Source of the DNA: Lepidostoma basale
Lineage: Eukaryota; Arthropoda; Insecta; Trichoptera; Lepidostomatidae
Length of the DNA stretch: 64,000 nt
Direction: 5' to 3'
Assembly: GCA_022606425.2 (NCBI GenBank)
Contig: JAHDVF020001313.1
Coordinates: 744,001-808,000 of the forward strand
Shown: piece after piece, positions 10,681 through 21,299 of the stretch
Layout of the letters: each line of letters opens with the position of its first letter
Numbering within the stretch: the stretch's first letter is position 1
The notes under the pieces: model-generated
The model's database searches: none
Told to the model about the DNA's origin: nothing
What the model saw: the letters and a program-made list of their open reading frames with translations, nothing else
Translations under genes and position numbers: made by a program

Positions 10681-11145
10681 ATAATTTGTGAACGGTGCAC
10701 TTAAAGTTGTCATCGCAAAAAAAACCTATCCAAAAAAGCTAGAATGGCAGCGCATAATGGTGTTCTTCTACCGACCCTTATGTATGGAAGCGAAGCATGG
10801 AACGGGCAAAAGAAGGATTAAAGTAGAATAAATGTAGTAGAAATTAGATCTCTTAGACGAATGTGTGGAAACTCTGGAAAATATAAGAAGTGAATGATGG
10901 TGTTATGAACAAAATAATGAAAGAATCATTAAGATGGTTTGGACATATGGAAAGAAAGAATGGTAAAAAAGTATATGTAAATGGAACTAGAAAAATGAAT
11001 CGGAAGTCCACGATAAAATAAATCAAATATTGAATGTCGGCCACTTGAGAAGTCAGAGAAATCGACGCGCATGCATGAATGTCCATTCTTTCCGCCTACC
11101 CCTTCGGGGAGATGGCGTAATGGTTAGTTAGTTAGTTATTTCTTA
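10681..11145 (+). mobile_element. RTE-A retrotransposon, 5'-truncated and decayed
   Basis: Plus-strand sequence follows RTE-A from the GALKVVIA region through LMYGSEAWN, SLRRMCG and RWFGHM to the tail TTAGTTAGTTAGTTA at 11132-11146. Several short deletions break the frame. Confidence 0.8.
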
Positions 11146-11289
11146 ATTTGTTAATGTAAAATTGGCCCGTACACGTTTATTAAACCATCTAATAATAATA
11201 TATTGCGATACGTATATTAACTGTGTTTCAAAAATTAAAATATCATAATGTTGAAGTATCTTAGTGTTGCGGACAAAACAATGGATTAT

Positions 11290-11535
11290 CTAAATAATAG
11301 TTGACATCAGTTTGGGAAGCTGTAAGCGAGGATGGGCGGATCGCATTATTTCCGCAGCAATTGCGTCACGCGGGATGGGCGCAAGGTGCATTCTCGGTGG
11401 GTCGTTTGTCACTCGCGAATTATACGCGCATTATTTATAACAAACATATTGGCTGCATCAGCGCCCCTACTAGGCGCCCCTTGTTAGCGACCCAATCTGG
11501 AATGTCCAGTGACCGAAGCTGACTAACGCGCGCGA
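11290..11535. other. GC-richer single-copy island
   Basis: A 73-codon plus frame (11301-11522) covers it, with no recognised domain. It includes AT-rich cores (CATTATTTATAACAAAC) in a GC-rich frame, as homeodomain-type enhancers often do. That reading is speculative. Confidence 0.3.
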
Positions 11536-11539
11536 GGCA

Positions 11540-11815
11540 GCTTATTGCCCGATCCATATAGAAAACTTCAGGCTCCGAGAAAAATCGGCGCTGCGCTACG
11601 AGTATTGAGAGAATTATTAATAATACAAGTCAGTAAAGCCTCTGCCGTGTCAGGATGCCTGAAGAATCTGGTTTGGAAGAACAAGCACATGCGTGTCGAC
11701 AGCAAGATCAGAATTTATAAAACATGCATGTGACCTATCATGACGTACGCTGTAGAGACGCGGGCTGACACTGTGCGAACCAAGGGACTACTAAGAACAT
11801 CGGAGATGAAGACCT
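11540..11815 (+). mobile_element. RTE-like fragment (RTE-G)
   Basis: The plus strand reads VSGCLKNLVWKNKHMRVDSK then IRIYKTCM, with a stop before PIMTYAVETRADTVRTK. It fuses at about 11815 to a Jockey copy, so its 3' end is missing. Confidence 0.7.
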
Positions 11816-12535
11816 CGGAATCATCTATAAGAGTAGGCTGTCTTTTTGTGCACATATCGAGAGGATTTGTGACATTGCAATGAGGATGTTGGGCTTTATC
11901 ATTCGGACCGGAAGAGTTTCAGAGATCCCAATGTGCTCAGAGTCCTATACAACGCGTTGGTTCGGAGCAGACTCGAAAGTGGTTCTGTGATATGATGTCC
12001 TCACGAGACGAGAAATTCCGTTATGCTGGAAACGGCTCAGAAAAAAATTCTGAGGCATCTCTATATGAGAGAGTATGGTAGTTATCTGTGGCTCTATCCC
12101 AGGGCATTTCTTTTGGGAATGCTCGGAACCAATTCTTTACAGTTTTGAAGAGATGGGCATCTCATTTCTTTAGATTAATCAGGGGATATTTCGAGAACTC
12201 GGTCGTGCTAGAGGGTATTGGTCTTTTTGTCCTTAATAGATATCTCCGACAGCGACAGCACAGATTGTTTTACCTACCGGTTGCCAGAGCAAATCCGCCT
12301 CTGGTGACACCGGTGAGAAGTGCAATTACGTCATTCATATTAGTGAAGGTACGTTCAGGGGACAAATACTCTTGACTTTAGAAAGTAGCTAGTCTATCTA
12401 ATGTCGAACCATCTCTAATGCGTTCCTGGTATTATGTTGTATTTTATAATATTTTACCTGTACTCAGTAGATGCCCTAAACATTTTGCTGTTTGTAATGT
12501 TTTTTGAGTTAATAAACTGATTTGATTTAATCGGT
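11816..12535 (+). mobile_element. Jockey/CR1-type LINE, 3' part
   Basis: The plus strand begins at the LGIIYKSRLSFCAHI segment, continues with VLRVLYNALVRSRLESGSVI (with a stop), REYGSYLWLYP, RYLRQRQHRLFYLP and ends in a 3' UTR with CTGATTTGATTTAA. It is frameshifted at several places. RT catalytic motifs lie upstream and are absent. Confidence 0.8.
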
Positions 12536-13724
12536 TCGCGCAAGTGATGTGTTACTTTCTACTTTACCATTTGTTTGGAATCGTGTCGATAAAATAAACA
12601 TTTTAGAAAAAAAACAGGACGTGTTTTAGTAAGAGGTATTCCAAATTCTAAATAGCGTCCTTTTCGTCTTTGTAACGTAGTAACAAAAACCTACCGCTCT
12701 CACCTTTGTTGCCCTCGGACCGGTAATTGAACTGAAGTAAATGGTGTACTCGTATACTGGCACTTCGGTTTGAGTGTATTTTTAGCAAGGAATGGATTAT
12801 TTGTCGTGTTTTTGTTAATGTTCTTATTGCTTAAGCGGATGTTTTTAGCATTACTACCATTAGTAAATAATGGAATAAAAATAAGGAATTTTAAGGAAGG
12901 CATCATTTTTGTCAAGTCATCAAGACCCCTGGAGAAGAAAACGGGAAACTACTCCAGTACGAAATTGCTAGACTAATCGCCAACATCGAGGGGACCTAAG
13001 ACGGCACTATTAGAAGAAGAAGTTGGTAATTTAATGTGTTGAGATATGGCAGAAATGTTGTATATTTAATTAAATCATGTTTATTTCTAATCTATAACAT
13101 AGGTATAGATGCCTGGCCATTGAAACGAAGGAGAAACAGATCTTCACATTACAATAATGCCTTCTTCGCGAATCGTGTGAAATACAAATCCAAGAAAAAT
13201 AAATTAGCTCCTAAAAATAAAATTAATTGACTAAAACGCCAGAGCACAACAAGGGACCATCGGTTGTTCTTATGATAATCTGTATGGTGAATGACAAATG
13301 ACATGCACCGATGCTGAATGACAAGAAGGAAGAAGTTATATAGAAGGCAGCCGAGTGAAACTCCCCTCCGCAGCTACCCCGGCACATATTGGTTATGCGT
13401 AGGGGAGTCGGTTGAATGTGGGGACAAACAATTTTATTGTGCAATACGAACCAGGGCCCAGTGGTGGTTCGTAAATTATTACTTTTTTATTACTCCTATT
13501 TATGCCTTTACCGTATTTGGAAAGCGGCAAATGAAATGGCGTATAAATCTAACCCCATCGATAAAAGCGTGATTCGAGGCGAAGATATAAAAAAAAGTTT
13601 ACTTTATTTTGGACTACAAAATACATGTGTGAGGTTTACGAGCATTATTCTTCATTTAATAAAAGAATTGTTACAATAATACATTTTGCATTTTTTTTTA
13701 AATATTCTAAGAAAAACTATTTAA
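12536..13724. other. Long stretch without recognised genes
   Basis: Small frames (12770-12976, 13036-13230, 13318-13572, 13416-13679) carry no recognisable domains. A decayed GAA-tailed retro fragment may lie at 12930-13022 (ends ATTAGAAGAAGAAG). A short CA/GC-richer patch is at 13340-13460. Confidence 0.35.
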
Positions 13725-14065
13725 CTAACCATCAGGCCGTCTCCCGAAAGGGTAGACAGAAATAATGAACTGTCACACTTTAACCGATGCGGCACTCCAT
13801 TCTTCTCTTTTCGCCAATTAGAGACGCGGTGTGATGGGTTCCGAACCTCATTGCCACCAACAGGCATCTCCCGCGCACACTTCGATCGTCTTACGTCCAC
13901 AAAATAAATCTAAAACAAATAATATAAAATACAATGATATAAAATAAAATATCAATATAAAAATAATTTAACACTTGATGTTCTTTTAGATGATGCACTT
14001 GATTTCAGCTGGACGATCCGGACTTTTGTGTTTATTTAATTTATATTCCACGTATCCACCGTTTT
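13725..14065 (-). mobile_element. SINE-like element with RTE-A tail, long form
   Basis: The minus strand ends in the RTE-A-type 3' end. Its body matches 25455-25875 over about 330 bp, including GTGTGCGCGGGAGATGCC, an AT-rich middle and a 5' part with AAAGTCCGGATCGTCC. Sharing this much shows that the full element is 330-400 bp and the 100-190 bp copies are truncated. Confidence 0.75.
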
Positions 14066-14154
14066 TTTTTTTAAATAAACCGTAATTAGGCACTTAAAAC
14101 AAACCAACACCAGCAAAAACTTTAAAATGTTATGGTAGAAATTATTTCAAATTG

Positions 14155-14360
14155 AATAATAATAATAATTAAAACTTCGAAGATATAAAAAATGTGTCGG
14201 ATAGTTTCGCTTGCCAGTAAATTAACAGATATTTATGGGATTGACATGTTTCGCCTCTCTACCTTTGATAATGTCTTAGACAGGCGAAACATGTCATTTA
14301 CATAAAATATAATGAAATTTAAAAAAAAACAGTCGTTTTTATTAGTATTAATGAAGAGAA
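14155..14360. repeat. Fold-back A element (Penelope-like pseudo-LTR), hammerhead-like
   Basis: GACATGTTTCGCCT (14252-14265) is repeated inverted as AGGCGAAACATGTC (14282-14295). The plus strand after the loop reads hairpin TGTCT/AGACA, then GGCGAAACATGTC. This is the lower half of a hammerhead motif with the self-complementary ACATGT. The upstream core is TTGATAA rather than CTGATGA. It is followed by the family 3' region (AAAATATAATGAAA..., then GTTTTTATTAGTATTAAT). Confidence 0.55.
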
Positions 14361-14454
14361 ACTTCTTTGGTCCTAGGAAAAGTTGATTTCACACATTGCT
14401 TTTTTTTTCATATGTTAGCGAAAGTTAAATATTTTAGTAGGTATGTTTATTTTA

Positions 14455-14695
14455 ATATTTCACCATGGTGATGGCCATGCTACGCTGGAGGATTGATCTG
14501 ATCCCAAGTACCTATCCACACCACCTCGACTTTGGTCTCTCCTGGAAACTATGCGAACTATGCGGTCTCTCCTGGAAACTAACCTCAGTGGATAATATTG
14601 ATAAATAGGCTAACGTGGAAGGACACCTCGCCAACCCGTCTGGCAAGCGTGGCGTTGTAATGCCAACCACCCCCCGTATGACATGTTAAAGAAAG
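14455..14695. other. Repeat-like GC-richer stretch of unknown family
   Basis: Includes a 16 bp direct repeat GTCTCTCCTGGAAACT at 14542 and 14565, and a stretch ending in CCCCCCGTATGACATG then AAAGAAAGAAAAAG. It resembles a retrotransposon UTR, but I cannot name the family. Confidence 0.3.
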
Positions 14696-15335
14696 AAAAA
14701 GAAATTATGTATATTAAATTACTCAAGCGTATACTGGTTATACTTTGATACAGAGCATTAACAGACGTGTATCCGCTTTGAATCACAAATATGTTACTGA
14801 CAAATTGGCGGGCGGAGACAACACAATCACAATCAATATTAACACAATCAGTTTTGTATTTTTTGCACCCTTTTCAAATTTATTTAATCCTATCTACAGT
14901 AATCATCCATATACAGCAATTCAATTTTAAATTGCAGATTTTTTCGCATTGTACTCGTAATATTCTGAACAAAATGATCTACTACTTGTAAAGTAATATT
15001 CATGCCCCTTGTCATGTTTTAGAATTTCGTGAGCTGGCACGGGCTAAATGTCCGGCCGTTATTTATCATTGATGGTCAAATTCATCATGTCACACTTCCG
15101 TAACAGGGTGCGCGCGCAGCTCTCTATTATATCCTAGTAAAGTATAACTTCAAAAACCTCGTTTCATTTAATTATTTTTCTTCTCCTTATAGACCTTGAC
15201 CTTACTCTTCGCGGTTTTCCGGGGAGACGGTAGCCAACAGGAATCTGATGAACCACGACGGGTGGGGTTCTATAACCCATCATCTGCACGTGCGCATTCC
15301 AGTGTCTATTAAATTATTATTTGTGTATTTTGACT
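14696..15335. other. Stretch without recognised genes
   Basis: A mixture of AT-rich sequence and a GC-richer patch at 15010-15120. A possible decayed LINE 5' piece lies at 15180-15300. I see no ORF with a domain. Confidence 0.3.
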
Positions 15336-15735
15336 GAAACTCAAGGACAAGGGAGATATGCGAGGTAAGGAAGTCAAGGATGAGGCAGTTATGCGAGGTA
15401 AGGAACTCAATAATAAGGGAGATATGCGTGGTAAGGAATTCAGGGATAAGAGAGATATGCGAGGGAAGGAACTCAAGGAGTTAAGGAACTAAGGGAGATA
15501 GGCGTGGTCGAGGATGTCGTTAGGTGGGGAAGGCAAAAGAGAAGATACTAGTATGCACACGTAAGGGGAATGCATCCATCCAGACTCTCCCTCATTGTTT
15601 TGCACGCCCAACACCAAGGTAGGCGACCCTCGGGCAGACCACCAAAGAGATGGATCGACAGCTGGGAGTCGACCTCGTAGGAGGCCAATTAGAAACAGGC
15701 CACAAGGCCGACACTAAGAGAAGAAGAAGTGTTTT
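15336..15735 (+). mobile_element. RTE-like 3' part (RTE-H) with in-frame tandem repeats
   Basis: The 3' half (15511-15735) reads EDVVRWGRQKRRY, then GRPPKRWIDSWESTS and ends in AGAGAAGAAGAAG, a typical RTE C-terminus and tail. The 5' half (15341-15510) is about five copies of a 33 bp unit containing GAGATATGCGAGGTAAGGAA, i.e. 11 codons per unit, so the repeat expanded in the coding frame. A minus-strand relative at 34195-34410 has no expansion. Confidence 0.7.
15341..15510 (+). repeat. 33 bp tandem repeat inside an RTE copy
   Basis: Four near-full units of 33 bp and one short unit, differing by point changes. The unit length is a multiple of three. Confidence 0.75.
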
Positions 15736-15754
15736 GAATATACTGTGGAAAATG

Positions 15755-16400
15755 ATTTGAATGGTGTATCAGTTTATTTATTAATTCACTCAAAAGATAT
15801 TACAAACATAATTACAGTTTAAGGCATATATTTGAGAAAGGGTAAAGAATCAGGAACGCATGAGAGATGGTTCAACTTTAGGAAGACAAGATATTCTCTA
15901 AAGTTAAGAGTAATTTTCTTCTGAACGTACTTTCACTAATATGAAAGACGTCGATCTCCGAGGTAATCTTGTTCAGCAGACTGATTGCTCTTCCCATCGG
16001 CATTATTAGAGGCAGGTTGATTCTTGCGGTCGAAAGAAAGAACAATCTATGCTGGCGCTGTCGGAGATATCTGTGGGAAACAAAAAGACCTACACCCTCC
16101 AGCACGGCTGAGTTTTCATTATATCCCCTAATTAATCTAAAAAAATGGGTCATGAGAAACCCGTCTCTTCGAAGCTGCAGAGAATTAGACACCAACATTC
16201 CCAAAAGAAACGCTGTGGGAAAGAGCCATGGATAGCTACCATACTCCTTCATGTAGAGATACCTCAAAAAAAAAATCTGAACCCTCTCCAGCATAAGGGA
16301 ATATCTCGCCTCGTGCGGACTTCATATCACAGAACCACTTTCAAGTCTGCTCCGAACCAATGAATTGTATAGTACTCTGAGAACATTGGGATCTCTCAAA
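15755..16400 (-). mobile_element. Jockey/CR1-type LINE, 3' part
   Basis: The minus frame 16294-15878 reads MLERVQIFFLRYLYMKEYGS, PTAFLLGMLVSNSLQLRRDG and RYLRQRQHRLFFLSTARINL, the C-terminal zone of the ORF2 family also seen at 21977-22483. The 3' UTR runs to about 15760. The 5' edge falls within the region just before the LRVLYN segment. Confidence 0.85.
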
Positions 16401-16539
16401 ACCCAAAATTTACGCCACTGTAAAATCGCACCGAGGTAGGTTTAGTTACACTTATCAGTGAATCGTTAAGGCATAACAAATTGAAATGGGGATCTCATAA
16501 ATAGGAGGTCCACCGTATGTGTGTACCTTACGAACAATG

Positions 16540-16640
16540 CCATTACGGCGAGTTATTGTTGAGGCCGTTTCGCGGGGAGGCCGCGCCGAGGTCGGCGGCG
16601 CGGCGTGTCACTGCTCATTCAATCCCTCTGCTTACTACAT
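16540..16640. other. GC-rich single-copy island
   Basis: Very CG-rich 100 bp (GGCCGCGCCGAGGTCGGCGG). No ORF and no second copy in the window. Confidence 0.3.
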
Positions 16641-16709
16641 CACTCTTATACAAGCTCCATTGTTATAACTGACGTAATCACATTTATTTTGATTGGTTAA
16701 TAATTAGTT

Positions 16710-17385
16710 AGAATCACTCAATCTTTAACATTCTGCTCGAATTGTAAATTCTGTACATCCGCAAAAGCACTGCTCTGTTCCTATGGCCATACAACTCTTG
16801 AAGAATTTTAGCCTCCATGATGATTTTTCGCCAATCTCCTCGATCCTGCGTAGTTTGCTCCCAGCAGTCCGATTCGCCCAGCCTAGCCAGATCAGTCAGA
16901 ACATTGTCCATTAAGCGCTGTCTAGGCCTTCCTAGAGATCTTACTCCAGTCGGTCTAGACGCGTACAGGGTCTTGATTGCTCTGGTCTCTTCGGCTCGGC
17001 ATACGTGCCAAATCCATGATAGGCGACCGGCTCTCACGGTGCTCGTTATAAGGGGCTGCTGGGTCATCGTACGGATCCCTTTGTTGGTCCTATGCCTCCA
17101 TTCTATCATTCTAAGTATTCTATTCTCAAACCAGTAGATTATTTGTTGTTATTTTAGAGTCATTGTCCACGACTCAGAACCATATGTCACCACTGGCTTG
17201 ATGATGGTGTTAGAAATACGCAGCTTGGTGTTTCTGGATAGAAGCTTGGACTTTAGGAACGTTCGCAAGGAGGCTGCAGCTCGTAGGCCTTTTTGAACTC
17301 TGTGTTCCAACTCCGCTTGCGAATCGTTGGCTTCCGTCATGACCGTATCGAGATAAGTGAACTCTCCGCAAAAGTACACATGTAA
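16710..17385 (-). mobile_element. RTE-like retrotransposon 3' part (RTE-I)
   Basis: Two minus frames: 17379-17149 (FTYLDTVMTEANDSQAELEH, KSKLLSRNTKLRI, VTYGSESWTM) and 17109-16714 (RAGRLSWIWHVCRAEETRAI, GRPRQRLMDNV, CWEQTTQDRGDWR). They are parts of one protein separated by a frameshift at about 17110-17150. The endonuclease and catalytic RT are missing. Confidence 0.8.
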
Positions 17386-17409
17386 TTTATTTTACTTTAA
17401 AGGAGAGTC

Positions 17410-17605
17410 TTTTTAAAGTTTCTTCTTCTTCTCTAAGTGGCGTTTCCTCTGTGAAAGTTGGCGATCATCAAGGCTATTTCCACCTTGTTGATTGCAGCCC
17501 TAAAACGCGAATTTGTTGAACTTCTTTAAACTTTAAATGTAATGGGAGGAGAAAAATACCAACTCCTACAACTGAAAATTCAGGGAGAAATACCAGGAAA
17601 AATCA
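17410..17605. mobile_element. Two abutting RTE 3' scraps
   Basis: 17415-17515 (minus) begins with a TTCTTCTTCTCT tail and a GTTGGCGATCATC segment like RTE-B 3' ends. 17540-17600 (plus) matches the RTE-B GGEKYQLLQLKIQG segment. They face each other and neither is complete. Confidence 0.55.
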
Positions 17606-17830
17606 TCATCATCGGCTGTCCCTCGTGTCCGAGGAAGACTGTCCTTCACGGTTGTGGGTCCGCATGTGACTCAAGAGTCCGATCCTGGATCCACATATTT
17701 TGGGGCAACTGGGGCCGTCACCGTCTCCCAGTGGTCTGTCCTTTCTTCACCTCCTCCTCTCAGCGGCGTCGTCTCTGCGCTGTGCTTCAGAGTCTTGTGT
17801 GTCTTTATGTACTGCTGTTCTCGAGAAGGA
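17606..17830. other. GC-richer stretch, likely old repeat
   Basis: Begins with (ATC)n and a GGCTGTCCCTCGTGTCCGAG stretch. Open frames over it (17542-17901, 17654-18061) have no recognisable domain. Its family is unknown. Confidence 0.3.
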
Positions 17831-17954
17831 ATAATAAGACCAGGAAAAATAAGATCAGGTCGGAGAAGAATATCTGGACTTCATTTGTTTTCACTTATTG
17901 AAGCCCGATCCAAGATTTTGTTAAGACAATGGGTTAAAGATGTGAAAAGATTAT

Positions 17955-18165
17955 TATTAAATATTTTACTTGGTGTCGCACACATTTTTATTGATTGCAG
18001 TCGAGTGATAATCAATGTTATTAATATTGACGACATTTTTCATCCTTCTAAGCTAAGATAATGCCTTAGAAGGGCGAAACTTGTCATTCCCATAAAATAT
18101 AATAAAACTTCTATAAAACTGACGTTTTCATTCGTATTAATTATTTAATGTTGAGTTTTACATGA
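17955..18165 (+). repeat. Fold-back A element, one arm
   Basis: The plus strand contains GATAATGCCTTAGAAGGGCG followed by AAACTTGTC, then the family region AAAATATAATAAAACTTCTA and a trailing region with GTTCAAGAAACAATAAA. The second arm is reduced to CATCCTTCTAAG at 18041. Confidence 0.55.
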
Positions 18166-18234
18166 TTGTTCAAGAAACAATAAACATTTATTAAGTTATT
18201 TTACAAAATAGAAATCAATTATAAAATCAACGAA

Positions 18235-18490
18235 TGAACAAATGATTTTACTGAAATCTCTTGATGGAAGTTCATTTTAAATAATAATTAAATAAAACGA
18301 TGTTTTTTAACTACTTCCACTTTTGTCTTTATTTAGACAGCGACCGGTTTCGCCAGACTCGCTGGCATCGACAGACTGGGCCAGTCTGTCGATGCCAGCG
18401 AGCCTGGCGAAACCGGCTGCTGCTAAAAAAGCATGTGCGAAGACAAAAGTGGAAGTAGTTACAAAACATCGTTTTATTTCATTATTATTT
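18235..18490. repeat. Fold-back B element: near-perfect palindrome
   Basis: Two arms of about 85 bp meet at 18380/18381 with almost no loop: GCGACCGGTTTCGCCAG...GACTGGG on the left, its inverse on the right, both ending in GAAGTAGTT...AAC..ATCG. Each arm, read outward, has hairpin GCCAG/CTGGC, then GAAACCGG. This is the lower half of a hammerhead motif with palindromic ACCGGT (left arm) or the variant ACCGGC (right arm). The upper core reads CTGTCGA (A6 changed). A shared flank containing GAAATCTCTTGATGGAAG lies at 18255-18275 and inverted at 25350-25370. Confidence 0.65.
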
Positions 18491-18599
18491 TCAACGAATG
18501 AATTTTAACGTCTTGAAATAAGTTTCAACAACATGAAATAAATATTTCAACCGAACATCTCAATTTAAGTTAATTTTGTGAGAAAAACGTTACAAATGT

Positions 18600-18800
18600 G
18601 TCAATAGGCGACCCTTACACGTGTAAATTTAATTATAGTTAGTCGCTCCCGTCAGCTGTCAACATGGGCGCGAACATTTAAGCTGTTCTCGAATCATTAT
18701 TATTGTTTGACGCAATCTGTAATGGGTCTGACATGGCGCTAGAGTTATTTACTGCTGCGAGAGATCTTCTATTTACCGGGGGGATGCGGCGGCATCCGAT
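18600..18800. other. GC-richer single-copy island
   Basis: Unique stretch with a CATTATTATTGTTTGACGC core between CG-rich patches (TGGGCGCGAAC; GGATGCGGCGGCATCC palindrome at 18783-18798). No coding signal. Regulatory DNA is possible. Confidence 0.3.
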
Positions 18801-18869
18801 GGATCACGAATTTTAAATTAACGAAAGATAAATAATAATAATACACTTGTAAAAATTGTGCAAAAACCC

Positions 18870-19040
18870 AGACAGCCTACCAGGTGGAGCAAGAAATATT
18901 GTGCGGACAGCGCGAAGGACCTGGAAAACACTGGCGAGAGACCGAGAGGGATGGCGTGGGGTTGGAGAGCTTAATTCCAGGAGTGGATGGAGACAAGCTG
19001 ACGAAGAGATAGACAATCGCTATACAATTGTAAGCTGACA
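18870..19040 (+). mobile_element. Non-LTR retrotransposon 3' scrap
   Basis: The plus strand reads ARNIVRTARRTWKTLARDRE then GWRGVGELNSRSG, similar to RTE C-terminal DR..WR segments. Short and decayed. Confidence 0.45.
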
Positions 19041-19094
19041 TCAAGGTTCGGAAGGTGTCCTAACTGGGACATATGCTCAGTATAGATAAGTACG

Positions 19095-19356
19095 AACATC
19101 TTCTTCTATTTCCCTTTATTGTAGATCTTGCGATCTGTTTATACAGGTTATCAAATTTCTTTCTGTCCATCCAGAATCGTCTTCTCTGCCTACTCCATCT
19201 CATTATGTCATTAATTTTGCAGGATCTGCGAATCTATTCGTTGGGTATCCTATCTCTACGTTTCTACACACGATAGGTCGCAATGTTTTCATTTCTGCTA
19301 TTCTTAGGAGATACTTCGTTCTGACAATGTCTGCTCTTCCTTCTATTCCGTAAGTC
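19095..19356 (-). mobile_element. RTE-like fragment, decayed
   Basis: The minus strand reads YGIEGRADIVRTKYLLRIAE then MKTLRPI, the RTE-D type segment. It abuts RTE-A at about 19356; the join is inside the conserved ARM-type segment, so this may be a template-switch chimera. Confidence 0.6.
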
Positions 19357-20100
19357 ATGCACGCACGTCTATTTCTCCGACTCCTCACGTGACCGATATT
19401 TAAACATTGAATAATTTAATTGTGCCATATTTTCCTTGGTCTTCCTCTTTGTCTAGTTCCATTTACGTCGTTTTCATTATACAGAATTAACCATTCTTTC
19501 GTTATTCATTTTGTCCACGGGTTCAAACCAACTTAATGACACATTCATTATTTTGTTCATAATAATTTCATTCGCACTGCATTCATTCTTACACGAGTAT
19601 GTGCATTTAGCACTCCATCATATATAGATTTACGACACATTATCTGAAATCTCATTTTTACTATACTACATTCATAATTCTTTTGTCAGTTCCATGCTTC
19701 ACTTCCATACATAAGGGCCTGTATGAAAACACCACTGTGCACTGCAATCTTTGCTTTTTTGGATAGACTTTTACTTGCGATGACACCATTAAGTGTTTTT
19801 CTTTTACTTGCGATGACACCATTAAGTTAATACTTGTAGACAAATACTGGATTTTATCCATTGCGGGTTAATCATTTAAGGATTGATTGTATCTCAATAG
19901 AGACGAAGATGTTGAAGAAAGGCGGAATGGGGAATGTTGTTAACATAAAGCGATCGCTTAACCCAACCAATGACAGGTCATAAGTCCTGTAAACGCCTCG
20001 ACCACCATATTCTGTTTCCAATTTACATATTCGTCTCTATTGAGATACAATCAACCATTAAGTGTATTTAGATAGATAGATGTGAATAGATTTTATAGAT
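19357..20100 (-). mobile_element. RTE-A fragment, interrupted by a fold-back D insertion
   Basis: The minus strand follows RTE-A from the DQI..LNVGHV..RRNRRACM zone (19365) back to the KVNGVIASK region (19820), with many substitutions. A 33 bp stretch with GATGACACCATTAAG is tandemly doubled at 19778-19826. The flank continues after the insertion at 20053 with CCATTAAGTGTATTTAGATA, as at 23680-23700. Confidence 0.65.
19827..20052. mobile_element. Fold-back D element nested in RTE-A, 9 bp duplication
   Basis: The 226 bp insert is flanked by ACCATTAAG at 19818-19826 and 20053-20061. It starts TTAATACTTGTAGACAAATA and has inverted ends around TGTATCTCAATAGAGACGAA (19886 and inverted at 20030). 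It matches parts of 39849-40690 and 59800-60640. The part carrying the ribozyme motif is not included. Confidence 0.7.
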
Positions 20101-20339
20101 TAGTAAATAAATAAATGAAGTTTGTCGACCTCTATGTAAGGGCAAGCAAGAATTATGTAAAATAAAATATTTGTAATACGTGAAGATACACAATCGATAG
20201 TATGTCTTGCCTTACGAATACAAAAAATAAAAATAATCATTCGGATGTTGTGGTGAGGATGAATATTTTTTAAATAAATCTCGATTCTTGAGCTGGGCGA
20301 TACTTTACTTAATTTCAACGGTAAGCTAAAATCATTGTT

Positions 20340-20640
20340 TATACGCTTTACTTAATATGTCGAACCAGTGCCGGATTGGGCCAGTGCGCGGCCTCTAGCA
20401 AATGTTACCAACTTTTACAAACTTTTCTCGATTTTATGTGAGAGTTTTTTTAAATATAGAACGTACTCGTGACCCAAGCGAGCGACGGAGAATGAATGCT
20501 ATAGCTCTAGGTGTAATCCCGCAGGTGTTCCCCGAACATAAGGCTGAGGACTCCGCGGATAAGGCCCTAATACTTTTATTAGAGCGATATCGTTCAAGAG
20601 TATTGTTTATTCAAGATATGGATTAATACCTCTAATTATT
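20340..20640. other. Unassigned region with a 74-codon frame
   Basis: Plus frame 20402-20626 contains RTRDPSERRRMNAIALGVIP then QVFPEHKAEDSADKA. It is charged, moderately GC-rich and single copy. I do not recognise it and see no splice pair that would make an exon. Confidence 0.25.
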
Positions 20641-20858
20641 ATAAATGCATCCACTGCCAAGGGAACTATTTTTTGTCCGACACAGCCGGATTATCTGTAT
20701 AATAGAAGTAGCAAGTATAGTTGATTCACAAACCGAAGAGCTATTGCTTGTGTGTAAGTATGGTGGTCTTACTTGGAATCTGATCGGTTGTCGGGTCAAT
20801 TGCGTCAAACGGTCAGTGTGTTCCGAGACGCAAGTTGGAGCGCACGCGTTTGACTGCT

Positions 20859-21125
20859 CATATCGCACCGTGAGTGTAAAACCGAAACAAGTGCAAATAT
20901 ACAGTTTGGAGATATGGGAGTTTAAAAACTTCATATTGCTTTGAAAAATTGTTATTTTTTTTAAATAAACCAATGATTTTCGGTTTATAGGTATATTACT
21001 TGAAACTGAAAATCATTGGTTTATTAAAAAAAACAGTTTTTCCAAGCAATATGAAGTCTTTAAACTCCCATATCTCCAAACTGTATATTTGCACTTGTTT
21101 CGGGTTTACACTCACGGTGCGATAT
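20859..21125. repeat. Long inverted repeat, arms about 125 bp
   Basis: The left arm (20859-20985) starts with TCGCACCGTGAG and ends with CAATGATTTTCGGTTT. The right arm (21002-21125) is its inverse with about 7 mismatches plus small indels. The loop is about 16 bp. If transcribed it would form a long hairpin. An open 99-codon frame (20645-20944) ends within the left arm and is not recognised. Confidence 0.8.
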
Positions 21126-21299
21126 ACTCGGTGTTTGATAAATACTCCTTTTGCAGGAATGTTTTAAAAATATTATTTTTAATAATTGATCAATCGCAAC
21201 TTTACCATGTCAAAAATAGGAAAAGGAAAATCACCTTTGGGTCAGTTAAAATGCATAATTTAGAAGAAAAAAAAACTTGTAATAATATCCTAGAGGTTT

